Shown here: positions 26,260 through 34,600 of the stretch, piece after piece
Numbering within the stretch: position 1 is the first letter of the stretch
Layout: every line of letters begins with the position of its first letter
NCBI GenBank assembly: GCA_017965425.1
Contig: JAGCPY010000029.1
Coordinates: forward strand, 1-64,000
Source: Bacteroidaceae bacterium
Lineage (GTDB): Bacteria > Bacteroidota > Bacteroidia > Bacteroidales > Bacteroidaceae
Length of the DNA stretch: 64,000 nucleotides
Direction: 5' to 3'
Notes under the pieces: model-generated
What the model was told of the DNA's origin: nothing
The model's database searches: none
What the model saw: the letters and a program-made list of their open reading frames with translations, nothing else
Translations under genes and position numbers: made by a program

Positions 26260-27840
26260 TTAAACCTCTTTGTGTACTTCATGGCCTTCCACGTAGATGG
26301 CAGAGAAGGGACGGGCAGGGCAAAGGTTCTCACAAGCTCCGCAGCCGATGCACTTCGCTTCGTTCACGGCGGGTACGTAGGCTCCGGCCTCATCCTCGGG
26401 GTCGAGTGGTACCATCTGTATGGCCCCTGTGGGGCAGTGGCGTGCACAGTTGCCGCACTCAACTTGGTCGGTGATGACAACGCAGTTCTTCTTTACCCAG
26501 ACGGCGTGTCCAATCTGTATGCTGGTTTTCTCTTCGGGTGTAATGGGACGGATGGCTCCTGCGGGACAAACCTCGGAACAACGGGTACATTCCGGACGGC
26601 AGAATCCTCTTTCGTAGGACATCTCCGGTTGCATCAGGGTCATGAGGCCGGTGCTGGGACGAAGGACTTGGTTGGGACATTGTGCGACGCAGAGCTGGCA
26701 GCCAGTGCAGTGTTGGGCAAGGTTCTTGGCAGAGAGCGACCCAGGAGGTGTCAGTGGGGTCTTGCGTTCGGGAGCCACCTTGTCTTCGATGTCTGCGAGG
26801 CCGCCATCGACCTTCAGCTTAGCCTCTTGGGCGAGGGCGGCTGTAGCAGCAAAAAGGAGCGATGATTGCATAAAAGCTCGACGGGAAGACCCACCCCCCA
26901 GCCCCTCCCTTGCAGGGAGGGGGGTAGAATCCATTTGACTGGGTGTCTTCTCTTCTGCACTTGAAAGGTGACTACTCCCCTCCCTACAGGGGAGGGGCTG
27001 GGGGGAGGGTCTGCGGAGGCGCGAGTAGTCGTATTTCAATGCCCCAAACTTGCAGCTCTCTATGCAGTTACCGCAGACGACGCAGCGGGAGTAATCTACG
27101 CTGTGGGTCTTGAAGTCGATGCAGCTGGCCTTGCAACTCTTGTTGCAGGCGGAGCAGTTGCGGCATTTCTCTTCGTCGAAGTGAATCTTCAGCAGCGAGA
27201 AACGTGAGAGGAAACTCAGGAAGGTGCCGACGGGGCAGATGGTGTTGCAGTAGGTGCGACCGCCCACCCACGCCAAGGCTGCCAGCACGACCAGTGTGGC
27301 AGCCGCAATGATGAAGGTCGGGAGACTGCGCATCCATACTTCGGTGGAATAGAAGGCATAGCTGTCATAGTGCTCTGCGATGGTGGCGAGGCCATTGTTG
27401 CCCCACTCATACAGCGGGCGCAGCAGGTTCACAACAATCCGCCCGAAACTGCTGTAGGGGGCCAGCAGGGCTACGAAAGAGCCGAAGCCAGCCACAAGGG
27501 CAATGATGAAAACAGCTAATACAGGATAACGCAACCAGCGCACTTCCGGCGAATAGCTGTAACGGCCCACCTTCTTGTTCTTACGCGGACGCAGGCGCGC
27601 GAGCCCGTCTTGGAGAATACCCAAGGGGCAGATGACGGAGCAATAGATGCGACCGAAGAGGAGGGTGAGGGCCACAAGGGCGATGATGACACCCACGTTC
27701 AGCGCCAGAACGGCGGGCAGAAACTGAATCTTGGCCAGCCAACCCAGATAGGTGTGCAGGATGCCAGTGATGTCTAAGAAGAGGAGGGTGATGCCGATGA
27801 AGGTGATGACGGCGAGGATGATTCGGATTCTTCTAAGCAT
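26260..27840 (-). CDS. NapH/NapG-like polyferredoxin membrane protein
   Basis: A 526-residue electron-transfer protein. The N-terminal half is NapH-like: four or five membrane segments, two cytoplasmic YCxxICPLG/YCNTICPVG motifs and a 4Fe-4S pair (CRNCSACNKSC, CVVCGNCIESC). The C-terminal half is NapG-like with further 4Fe-4S motifs (CTGCQLCVAQCP, CTRCSEVCP, CGNCARHCP, CIGCGACENLCP). Between them is SRRAFMQSSLLFAATAAL, an internal twin-arginine motif plus hydrophobic stretch. Just before that, residues about 278-318 are encoded by a REPIN-like DNA repeat (26888-27011) and read as SPQPLPCREG and STPLPAREGLGGGS. Its start overlaps tatC by 67 bp. A quinol-to-periplasm electron role is inferred from NapGH. 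Confidence 0.88.
   Translation of the reverse strand: MLRRIRIILAVITFIGITLLFLDITGILHTYLGWLAKIQFLPAVLALNVGVIIALVALTLLFGRIYCSVICPLGILQDGLARLRPRKNKKVGRYSYSPEVRWLRYPVLAVFIIALVAGFGSFVALLAPYSSFGRIVVNLLRPLYEWGNNGLATIAEHYDSYAFYSTEVWMRSLPTFIIAAATLVVLAALAWVGGRTYCNTICPVGTFLSFLSRFSLLKIHFDEEKCRNCSACNKSCKASCIDFKTHSVDYSRCVVCGNCIESCKFGALKYDYSRLRRPSPQPLPCREGSSHLSSAEEKTPSQMDSTPLPAREGLGGGSSRRAFMQSSLLFAATAALAQEAKLKVDGGLADIEDKVAPERKTPLTPPGSLSAKNLAQHCTGCQLCVAQCPNQVLRPSTGLMTLMQPEMSYERGFCRPECTRCSEVCPAGAIRPITPEEKTSIQIGHAVWVKKNCVVITDQVECGNCARHCPTGAIQMVPLDPEDEAGAYVPAVNEAKCIGCGACENLCPARPFSAIYVEGHEVHKEV
26888..27011. repeat. REPIN-like inverted repeat pair, copy 1 (inside a coding sequence)
   Basis: A 22-bp terminal inverted repeat (26888-26909 versus 26990-27011, core CCCCCCAGCCCCTCCC) encloses 80 bp. 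Each end also folds on itself (CCCCTCCCT-TGC-AGGGAGGGG at 26902-26922; CCCCTCCC/GGGAGGGG at 26977-26997). The whole unit is in frame with the polyferredoxin. A second copy lies at 54158-54287. Confidence 0.85.
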
Positions 27841-28604
27841 TCTTGTAGTGTTTGGGGATTTGCGTTGGTGAATTTGACAATCCAGATGCTGACTTCATAG
27901 AGGAGCCAAATGGGGAGTGAGACCACGATCAGGGTCATGATGTCTGCCGTGGGGGTGATGATGGCGGCCACGACGAGAATGGCCACGATGGCGTGACGGC
28001 GGTACTCGGCCATCCAGGTGTGCTTCAACATCCCGAAGCGGGCCAGCAGCCATGCGATGACGGGAATCTCGAAGACAATGCCGAAGACCATCGACATCAA
28101 CAGCAAAGTATCTACGTAGCTGCTGAGCGTCAGCATGGTTTCCACCTCACTGCTCACGCTGTAAGTGCCAAGAAAGCGCACCGTCAGGGGGAAGATGAGG
28201 AAGTAGTTGACGATGATGCCGACGAGGAACATCGTGTAAGCCGCTCCCACCAAGCGGATGCTGGCACGGCGCTCGCCTTCGTAGAGGGCTGGCGAGATGA
28301 ACCGGAAGAGGATGTAGATGATGTAGGGCGAGGCCACGAGCAGTCCCATGACCAGCGAGACCTTCATGTGAATCATGAACTGTTCGGTCAGCTCGGTATT
28401 GACCAGCCGGATATAGAACGGGTCGGCACCGAGCAGGCGATAGGTGGGGAAGTCGCTGCTCCGTGGCCACAGGACAAGGTCGAAAAGGCGGTCCTTCAGG
28501 AAGAACACGCCAAATCCCATTCCCACGGCTGCCACCAGCACACGGATGATGCTGCCACGGAGAACGTCGAGATGATCCCAGAAGGTCATCTGCTCTTCCA
28601 TCAC
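27774..28604 (-). CDS. tatC: Sec-independent protein translocase TatC
   Basis: A 276-residue six-helix membrane protein, the receptor subunit of the twin-arginine translocase. Recognisable family features are the N-terminal [15 protein letters not shown] (with the conserved H-L-x-x-L-R), [17 protein letters not shown], and the later [14 protein letters not shown] and [17 protein letters not shown]. The C terminus is a Ser/Pro-rich stretch ([18 protein letters not shown]) whose codons overlap the first 67 bp of the polyferredoxin gene. It overlaps tatA by 4 bp, so translational coupling is likely. Two downstream proteins carry twin-arginine motifs and are probable substrates. Confidence 0.96.
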   Translation of the reverse strand: MMEEQMTFWDHLDVLRGSIIRVLVAAVGMGFGVFFLKDRLFDLVLWPRSSDFPTYRLLGADPFYIRLVNTELTEQFMIHMKVSLVMGLLVASPYIIYILFRFISPALYEGERRASIRLVGAAYTMFLVGIIVNYFLIFPLTVRFLGTYSVSSEVETMLTLSSYVDTLLLMSMVFGIVFEIPVIAWLLARFGMLKHTWMAEYRRHAIVAILVVAAIITPTADIMTLIVVSLPIWLLYEVSIWIVKFTNANPQTLQECLEESESSSPSSPSSASPSSS

Positions 28605-28786
28605 TTACTCTCTACCTTGTTGTATTCCGTGGCGTCCTTGATTTCGTCGTCAAGACCTTTCACACCGTCCTTGAAGCTCTTGACACCTTTGCCAAGACCT
28701 TTCATGAGTTCGGGAATCTTCTTTCCTCCGAAGAGGAGCAACACCACCAGGGCGATAAGAATGATTTCGGGGGTTCCTAAGTTCAT
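28601..28786 (-). CDS. tatA: Sec-independent protein translocase TatA
   Basis: A 61-residue TatA/E family protein: one N-terminal membrane helix ([22 protein letters not shown]) followed by an amphipathic helix ([17 protein letters not shown]) and a charged tail. The FGGKKIPEL hinge is diagnostic. The ATG at 28786 is preferred over an upstream ATG at 28819, because the -7 box at 28817-28824 overlaps that one and [10 protein letters not shown] is the usual family start. It is the first gene of the tat-polyferredoxin-AKR operon. Confidence 0.95.
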   Translation of the reverse strand: MNLGTPEIILIALVVLLLFGGKKIPELMKGLGKGVKSFKDGVKGLDDEIKDATEYNKVESK

Positions 28787-28816
28787 ATTTCGATGGTTTT
28801 TGGGGGTTATTTGCGG

Positions 28817-28824
28817 CAAAAGTA
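28817..28824 (-). promoter_or_regulatory. Bacteroidetes -7 box for the tat operon
   Basis: On the minus strand this reads TACTTTTG, matching TAnnTTTG, 30 bp before the tatA ATG at 28786. Confidence 0.6.
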
Positions 28825-28899
28825 GTGAGAAAAAATGAAACCTTTGGCATAAATTGATATTATTTTAGGAAAGATGCGTCTCATTTTATAAGAAATCTC

Positions 28900-28907
28900 T
28901 ATATTTG
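28900..28907 (+). promoter_or_regulatory. Bacteroidetes -7 box for the beta-barrel protein gene
   Basis: TATATTTG matches TAnnTTTG and lies 45 bp before the ATG at 28953. It excludes the in-frame TTG at 28905 as start. Confidence 0.6.
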
Positions 28908-28952
28908 CACTCGCAAACAAGCATTAGTAACATAATAAAACAAGAAAAAGCA

Positions 28953-29453
28953 ATGAAAAAGTTCGTTTTGTCTTTGTGCTTGGCGCTCATGAGCGTAGGC
29001 ACGTATGCACAGGAGTATTATGACGAAGGCGCAGCAGCAGGCGACTGGGGCTTGGGATTCGGCATTAACATGGGATTCGGTTCTGGAATCACCAACTTTG
29101 GTATTCAGATTCCGAAGGTGCAGTACTACTTTGCTTCCCGCACCCGTGCTGAGTTTTCTTTCGACTATTTCATGAAGACCAAGGAAACCGTGGATTGGGA
29201 TATCGCTCTGAATATTCATCCATACATTGTTCCCATCAAGGATACGGGTCTCCATATCTATCCGCTCGCCGGCATCACCTTCATGCACCGCAAGATCTTG
29301 AGCGAGAACTTCGGTCGTCTCGGCTTCAACATCGGCGGCGGTGTCCAGTATGACATCACCGAGAAGATTTATGTCAACTTCGAGGCGAAGTATCTCTACG
29401 TGAACGACTTCGACCACGGAGGCTTCAACCTGGGTATCGCTTATCGCCTGTAG
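28953..29453 (+). CDS. Small outer-membrane beta-barrel protein
   Basis: A 166-residue protein with a clear signal peptide (MKKFVLSLCLALMSVGTYAQ). The mature part consists of alternating aromatic and glycine-rich beta strands (WGLGFGINMGFG, GIQIPKVQYYF, RAEFSFDYF, IYPLAGITFMH, LGFNIGGGVQYD, YVNFEAKYLYV) and ends in FNLGIAYRL, close to the aromatic-terminated last strand of OmpX/PorT-like barrels. An eight-stranded barrel is likely. The function is not assignable. It is monocistronic, bounded by its own promoter and a strong bidirectional terminator. Confidence 0.8.
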   Translation: MKKFVLSLCLALMSVGTYAQEYYDEGAAAGDWGLGFGINMGFGSGITNFGIQIPKVQYYFASRTRAEFSFDYFMKTKETVDWDIALNIHPYIVPIKDTGLHIYPLAGITFMHRKILSENFGRLGFNIGGGVQYDITEKIYVNFEAKYLYVNDFDHGGFNLGIAYRL

Positions 29454-29480
29454 CCCCGCTCCCCGTCGTTTCAAAGAAAA

Positions 29481-29549
29481 GAAAGGCCGTCATCATCATC
29501 ATTCCGCTCCATCAAGGGGCTGTTAGAATGGTGCTGATGACGGCCTTTC
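29481..29549. terminator. Bidirectional terminator between barrel and PI-PLC genes
   Basis: GAAAGGCCGTCATCA (29481-29495) pairs perfectly with TGATGACGGCCTTTC (29535-29549), followed by GTTTTC on the plus strand and preceded by TTTC-type sequence on the minus strand. It separates two converging genes. Confidence 0.8.
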
Positions 29550-29565
29550 GTTTTCCGCTATCTGA

Positions 29566-31218
29566 TTATCTGACGGCGAGTTTCCGTCTGCCGCTGATGT
29601 AGATGCCTTTCTTCGATGGTGAAGGTTGGACTTGGCGGCCGCTGAGGTCATAGATTCTGTTTTCTCTACTGGCCTCTTCAAAGGAGAGGTTGTCGCTCAC
29701 CGTGTTGGCGCTTTCGGGTATTTCCAGCTGCCAGACGTAGCTGGGAGTCTTGGAGTATTCGGCTTTGGGCCTGCTGCCTGACGTCACCGTCCAATAGGTT
29801 TCGGCGTTGACGGCCCATCCGCTGGTGCCTCCGGCGGCATTCGTGGCGCGCACGGCATACTTGCCTTCGCCGTTCAGCAGGAACACCTGAGCTTCCCAGT
29901 TGTTGCGGTGGGACGTTGCATCCGTGGCGATGTGCCCGTTCTTGAGAGTCGGGTTGCCGCCAACGGGAGGGTTGGTGAAATAGGCATCTTTCAGCTGGAA
30001 GCCATAGTAGTAGGCATCGCCGTTGACGCGCGAGAACGTGAAGCGGCCTGCCTGCCTCTCAAGGTTGGTCAGGTAGCCGGTGGGCATGAGGTAGTATTTC
30101 TTGTCGTTGCAGATGGTCGTCACGTAATACTTGCCACCATCCTCAATGGCATCCAGCGCACGGAAGTAGTCGGCGTTCGGGCTCTCCTTGAAGTTGTTGG
30201 CGATGAGGGCATCAGTCAGCGTCTGACCCATCACGTTGTAGCCACTGGAAACATCCTCGCCGCTGAAGTCCATGAGTACCACCCCCGTCGGGCCTGTGTG
30301 GTTGCTGAGGTAATTGATGACCACGGGGTTCTGCGTGGCAGCGTTGTCGCGGTAGCCGTCGCTGGTGGCCAGGTTATAGTTGGCGATGCTTTGTGTCTTG
30401 GAGTAGCCGGACGTGTGGTTGATGACCCAGAGGTTCGTGTTGGTGTTTTCCGAGCAGGAGAATTGCAACATTCGCTGGATGCTGCTGGACTTTGTGGCGG
30501 GCGCACCACTGGCCGACATGTCGTAGTAGTCTTGTACGTAGAGCGGGCCTTCGCTGCCTCTGCCCTTGATTTTTCCGCCTTTCTGGTTGTTGAAGTTGGC
30601 ATCGAAGCCCCATCCCGTGACGAAGCCGCCGACGGGTGTCGTGCCGTAGGCATCGCGGCAGAGGATGATGATTTTACCGCGCACGTCGCCCACCTTGGCT
30701 GCCGGGTCGAAGTTCACGGCGTGGCTCTGGACGGGCTCGCTGTTGAGCAATGAGTTCATCAGCGTCTTCCAGTTCTCGTCTCCATTGTCGTGGTCGTTCT
30801 CATGGCGCATGATGACGATACATGTCTCCGTGGGATGCTGATCCAGCAGGCCGCAGAGTGTGGAGAAGGCTTCGTCGAGGTAGAGGTTTGTCGAGACGAG
30901 GCCGTGGTAGATGCGCAGCCGACCCTCGTCCACACTAGGGCGCAGGTCGAAGGCTCGGATGCCACTGTTCCACTGCTCGGTCAGTGTCTTGTCTTGTGTT
31001 CGGGCATACTGATCACCACTGATGATTGCATAGACATTGTTCAAACCGTGGCCGGTGCCGGCGTCGTGGCTTCCAGGGATGGAGAGCTGACTGACGTAGG
31101 TCTTGTCATCGATGTTTTTCATCCATGCCGAGTTGTCGTCGGCAGAGGCGCTGAGGATGCCCACTCCGAGCATGAGGGCAAATATGGCAATAGCGAGAAA
31201 GGGAATGCGGTTCGTCAT
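29566..31218 (-). CDS. Secreted phosphatidylinositol-specific phospholipase C-like protein
   Basis: A 550-residue protein with a signal peptide (about 1-26). Residues 30-310 are a PI-PLC X domain: catalytic His51 in SIPGSHDAGTG and His105 in RIYHGLVS, with the usual FDLRPS (90-95) and IVIMRHE motifs. These enzymes cleave phosphatidylinositol or GPI anchors by an acid-base mechanism. Residues about 345-490 form a module (GFQLKDAYFTNPPV, RNNWEAQVFLL, YAVRATNA) shared with the protein at 49754-52495. The C terminus (YDLSGRQV...KGIYISGRRKLAVR) is a type IX-like tail, so it is probably surface-exposed or released. GPI-anchored or phosphoinositide host substrates are inferred. Confidence 0.88.
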   Translation of the reverse strand: MTNRIPFLAIAIFALMLGVGILSASADDNSAWMKNIDDKTYVSQLSIPGSHDAGTGHGLNNVYAIISGDQYARTQDKTLTEQWNSGIRAFDLRPSVDEGRLRIYHGLVSTNLYLDEAFSTLCGLLDQHPTETCIVIMRHENDHDNGDENWKTLMNSLLNSEPVQSHAVNFDPAAKVGDVRGKIIILCRDAYGTTPVGGFVTGWGFDANFNNQKGGKIKGRGSEGPLYVQDYYDMSASGAPATKSSSIQRMLQFSCSENTNTNLWVINHTSGYSKTQSIANYNLATSDGYRDNAATQNPVVINYLSNHTGPTGVVLMDFSGEDVSSGYNVMGQTLTDALIANNFKESPNADYFRALDAIEDGGKYYVTTICNDKKYYLMPTGYLTNLERQAGRFTFSRVNGDAYYYGFQLKDAYFTNPPVGGNPTLKNGHIATDATSHRNNWEAQVFLLNGEGKYAVRATNAAGGTSGWAVNAETYWTVTSGSRPKAEYSKTPSYVWQLEIPESANTVSDNLSFEEASRENRIYDLSGRQVQPSPSKKGIYISGRRKLAVR

Positions 31219-31250
31219 TGTGTCTTCGGTTTTTAATGGTTTTTCCGTTG

Positions 31251-31258
31251 CAAAGGTA
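31251..31258 (-). promoter_or_regulatory. Bacteroidetes -7 box for the PI-PLC gene
   Basis: Minus strand TACCTTTG matches TAnnTTTG, 33 bp before the ATG at 31218. Confidence 0.6.
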
Positions 31259-31338
31259 TGTAAAAGATACAGGAATTGTTATCTTCTCGTGTTAAATATT
31301 GTTGCAAGAGTAGAAATCTACAACGGGTAGCTTGGGAA

Positions 31339-31404
31339 GGCGTACACGTTCAGGGCGGAAGGAGTGTACGTTCACGGCGTCAGGTGTACGCATTCTTCCA
31401 GAAC
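31339..31404 (+). repeat. 22-bp tandem repeat array, copy B
   Basis: Units at 31339-31360, 31361-31382 and 31383-31404, exactly 22 bp each. The first contains CGTACACGTTCAGGGCGGAA, the second GTGTACGTTCACGGCG and the third GGTGTACGCATTC. The array lies 38 bp from palindrome B. Confidence 0.75.
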
Positions 31405-31440
31405 AGCCTCAACGTTCCACTCCTACATGTGGTTTTCCAA

Positions 31441-31645
31441 ATAAAAGTCTCAACCCCTCACCATGTGACCTTTCCTGCTGAAACGCAAATGGTTACGGGT
31501 GAGACTTCGGTGAGGAATGGGTGAGGGATGGTGAGGGATTTGCAAATCCCTCACCATCCCTCACCTATCTCTCACCAATCCCTCACCCGTAAACGACTAT
31601 TCAACAGGTGATTAGCCGGAAAGGTGAGGGATTGAGACTTTTTAG
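31441..31645. repeat. 200-bp GGTGAGGGA palindromic element, copy B
   Basis: Outer arms AAAAGTCTCAACCCCTCACC (31443-31462) and GGTGAGGGATTGAGACTTTT (31623-31642) are inverted copies. The inner arms are stacked GGTGAGGGA units converging on GGGATTTGCAAATCCC (31535-31550), a perfect palindrome. It begins 36 bp past the stop of the minus-strand gene at 31681. Together with array B it fills the 31219-31680 gap. Confidence 0.88.
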
Positions 31646-31680
31646 CCAAAAAAGCTGTGTAGGTAGAGAGTGACTGCCTG

Positions 31681-34600
31681 TTATTGGACAGTCACTTTCT
31701 TTCCATTGACGATGTAAATGCCACGTTTCAAGGTCTTTCCAGCGATGCGGCGACCGCTCAGATCATAGACCCAAGCACCTTCACCCACAGGGCTTGAGAC
31801 GAGCTCGTTGATGCCATCTGTGTCGCCAAAGCCGAGTATGAAGCCCTTGACGTTGCCACTTGGCGTTGTCGTGTTAAGATAAGCCTTGTTGGCGCCGAGG
31901 GTGATGGTGCCACCGGTGAACTTGTAGAAACCGATTTCGCCGTTGAGCTTGCCGAGAGAATAGTAGTTGGTGGCGTCGCTGAGGTCGAGGTCCATGCTGG
32001 TGAGCGTTCCCTTGAGGAGGTTCGATTCGGCATCTACCACCCTGGAGAGTCCGCTGGTCACGTGGAAGAGAGCGCTGCCGGCCTGCTCACTGTTGATGAG
32101 CACTACGGCTGTGCGGGCAGGGATGTCGTGTCCCTCGTTTTCCACTTCGGTGAGCTGGGCGTAGCTGCCGTTGGTCGTCGTGACGTAGTATGCCTTCGTG
32201 TTGGCATCGGTCTGCACATCGCGATCGAAATAGAACGTAGCATAGGACTTGTCGCCTACAGTATTGAGTTTTACACGTGCCACAGGTTCAAGTGCCCAAG
32301 CGGAGCCGTCGGTGGAGCCGGAGCTATAACTATAGGTTACGACCTGATTCGTACTTCCATTGGTATTGGCATAACTGTAACCCGGATATGAGCTCTGAGT
32401 ACTCATCTTGATGGCGTAGTACGGAATGTCACCTGACTTGGCATTATATATGATTTCCGCAGGTACATAGTTTGCTTCCGTTTGCGTGGTCGTGAACTGT
32501 TGAGAATAGCTGTCGCGGGAATTATCAAAATACCATGCATTGTCACCGTCGAAGCCAGCGATATAGTACGTAGGTAGATTGTTGCTGGCATTCACATTCT
32601 CCTCGATGCGGAACACAGTGTTCATGTCGGCAGGATTTCCATCGTTGTACAGCTTATGATCACTGCCGAGCTTCCAGTACTTCGTAGTAAGGTTACTGCC
32701 CATGCAACGAACCTGATAGTAGCCCGGCTCCACGAGCATGGAAATATCGTCGGCCTCTTCCACCACGAAACTCAAGCCCTTGTCACTATTGATGGAGGCT
32801 GAACTCCAAGTGCCCAACTGTTCAGCAAGGCAGTTTGATGGATTGTTCGGGAGAACAAAGGAGATGGCTGCGCTGGGCAAAGCATTGTCCCAATAGTTTG
32901 TCGTGATGTCGGGATTGGCCTTGGGGATGTACTTCGTCGGGGTGGTGGAAAGCATACTGTTCACCAAGCCTGTTTCGGGATAGGCGTACGGACGGATTTC
33001 TATTCCGTTGAAGGGATCGCCCGTGAAGAACCAGCGGCCGCGAGGCGTCACCCAGTTCTTCGTTCCAGAAGCTTGCTTGGCCTGTCCCGTAGAACTGTCT
33101 GGAGCATAGGCATAGTAACCATAGCGTGTTGATTTGAAGAAGTAGAGGTGCGGGTTGTCCGTGTCGGTAGTCAGTTGGAACGGTCCCGTCCAATGGTAGG
33201 TCACCTGCACTTCCTTCGACTCGCTTGCCGTGAACGGCGCCAGCGTGGGATAGCCTACGAAGCGGTCGGCGAAGTCGGTCAGGGCAGCGGGATAGCTGCT
33301 GACGGTGGAGCCGTAAGCATGATTAACGGTAGTTGAGAACATCTGGTTTCCTTCGCCATCCACGATAGTCCAGGTGATGGGCACATCGCTGACGGCATCC
33401 ACGATCTCGATGGCTTGAATAGCCCCGCCGCCGTCACTCGTTCCGTTGGCACTCCAATATTTCAGACCTTGGTTGTTACCTACACCACCGTACTGGTTCC
33501 AATAAACACCTGTTGTGCCGGCAGGAGCAATGCTGAACGGATTGGTGAAACCCGCCTGCGTGCAGGTGGTGATGATCCAGCGTGTGCCTTCGCTCTGGAA
33601 GGTGGGGAAGGAGGAGCCGTTGGTGGCGGTGCCGTTGGCAGCTGCCAGTGCCTGACCGCTCTTGGCATAGTTGCGGATGATGAAGCCGTTGAACGGGTCG
33701 CCAAAGAACATCCAGCGCTGGTCGTTCGTCACCTCAGAAGAGGTGGTGCAGTCGAGCTGTCCGCCTGCCATGGTGTTGGAGGTGATGTACAGCGCATTGC
33801 GGATCTTCAGCTGATAGTGGTGCTCATTACCGGTCGTGGAAATCTGGAACGGACCCGTCCAGGTGTAGGACACGTTCTTGACTGTCTGTCCACTGCCGGC
33901 CGTGAAGGGCGTCAGCGTAGGCAGGGTGACGAAGCGCTCAGAGGCCATCGTGGTCAGCTCGGTAGGATAGCTGTTGATGTTCTGGCCGCTTGAAACGTCG
34001 GTGATGAGACTATAGACAGGATTGTCGTTGCCATCGACGAGCACCCACTTGACCGTATTGGAAATGGGGTCGCTGGCTTTCTGGACGGTGAAGAGGCTGC
34101 CGGGGTCGTTCTGGGAATCGTAGTCATTGGTAATCCAATAGTTCAGATAGCCCAGCGCCCCGAAGTTGTTCAGGAAGCAAGGGGCGTTCACGCCGCCATC
34201 GGTACCACCGTCCTTGTTCTCTAAGGAGAAGCCGTCGCCGGAGGAGTTGGTGCGGACAATCCATGTCAGCGAACTACCGCTCCTCATGGTGGGGTAGGCA
34301 CCGCCGGAGGGAGGAGTCGTGTAGCCACTGTAGTCTTGCAAGGTTTGTTCCTCGCCACGACCACGGTTATAAATCTTGAAGCCGTCGTACTGGTTGCCGA
34401 CGAAGGCCCAGCGGTAGTTGTTGTCGGTGGTGTTGTAGCTGCTCTTCAAGGCATGACCACCGTGGGCTGTACCGGCACTGCCGTTGGACTCACCTGCCGT
34501 GGCCCATTTGTTGGGGCCGGCACCTAAACTCAGGTAATACCACGTGGCAGAGCCATAGGTCTTGGCCCAGGCGAAGGGTGCATCGTCGGAGGGTTCTGCC

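Noticed and set aside
27774..27840. Frameshift or fusion error between tatC and the polyferredoxin
   Set aside because: Both frames have convincing ends (a complete TatC core and a typical MLRRIRI start), so the 67-bp overlap is probably genuine.
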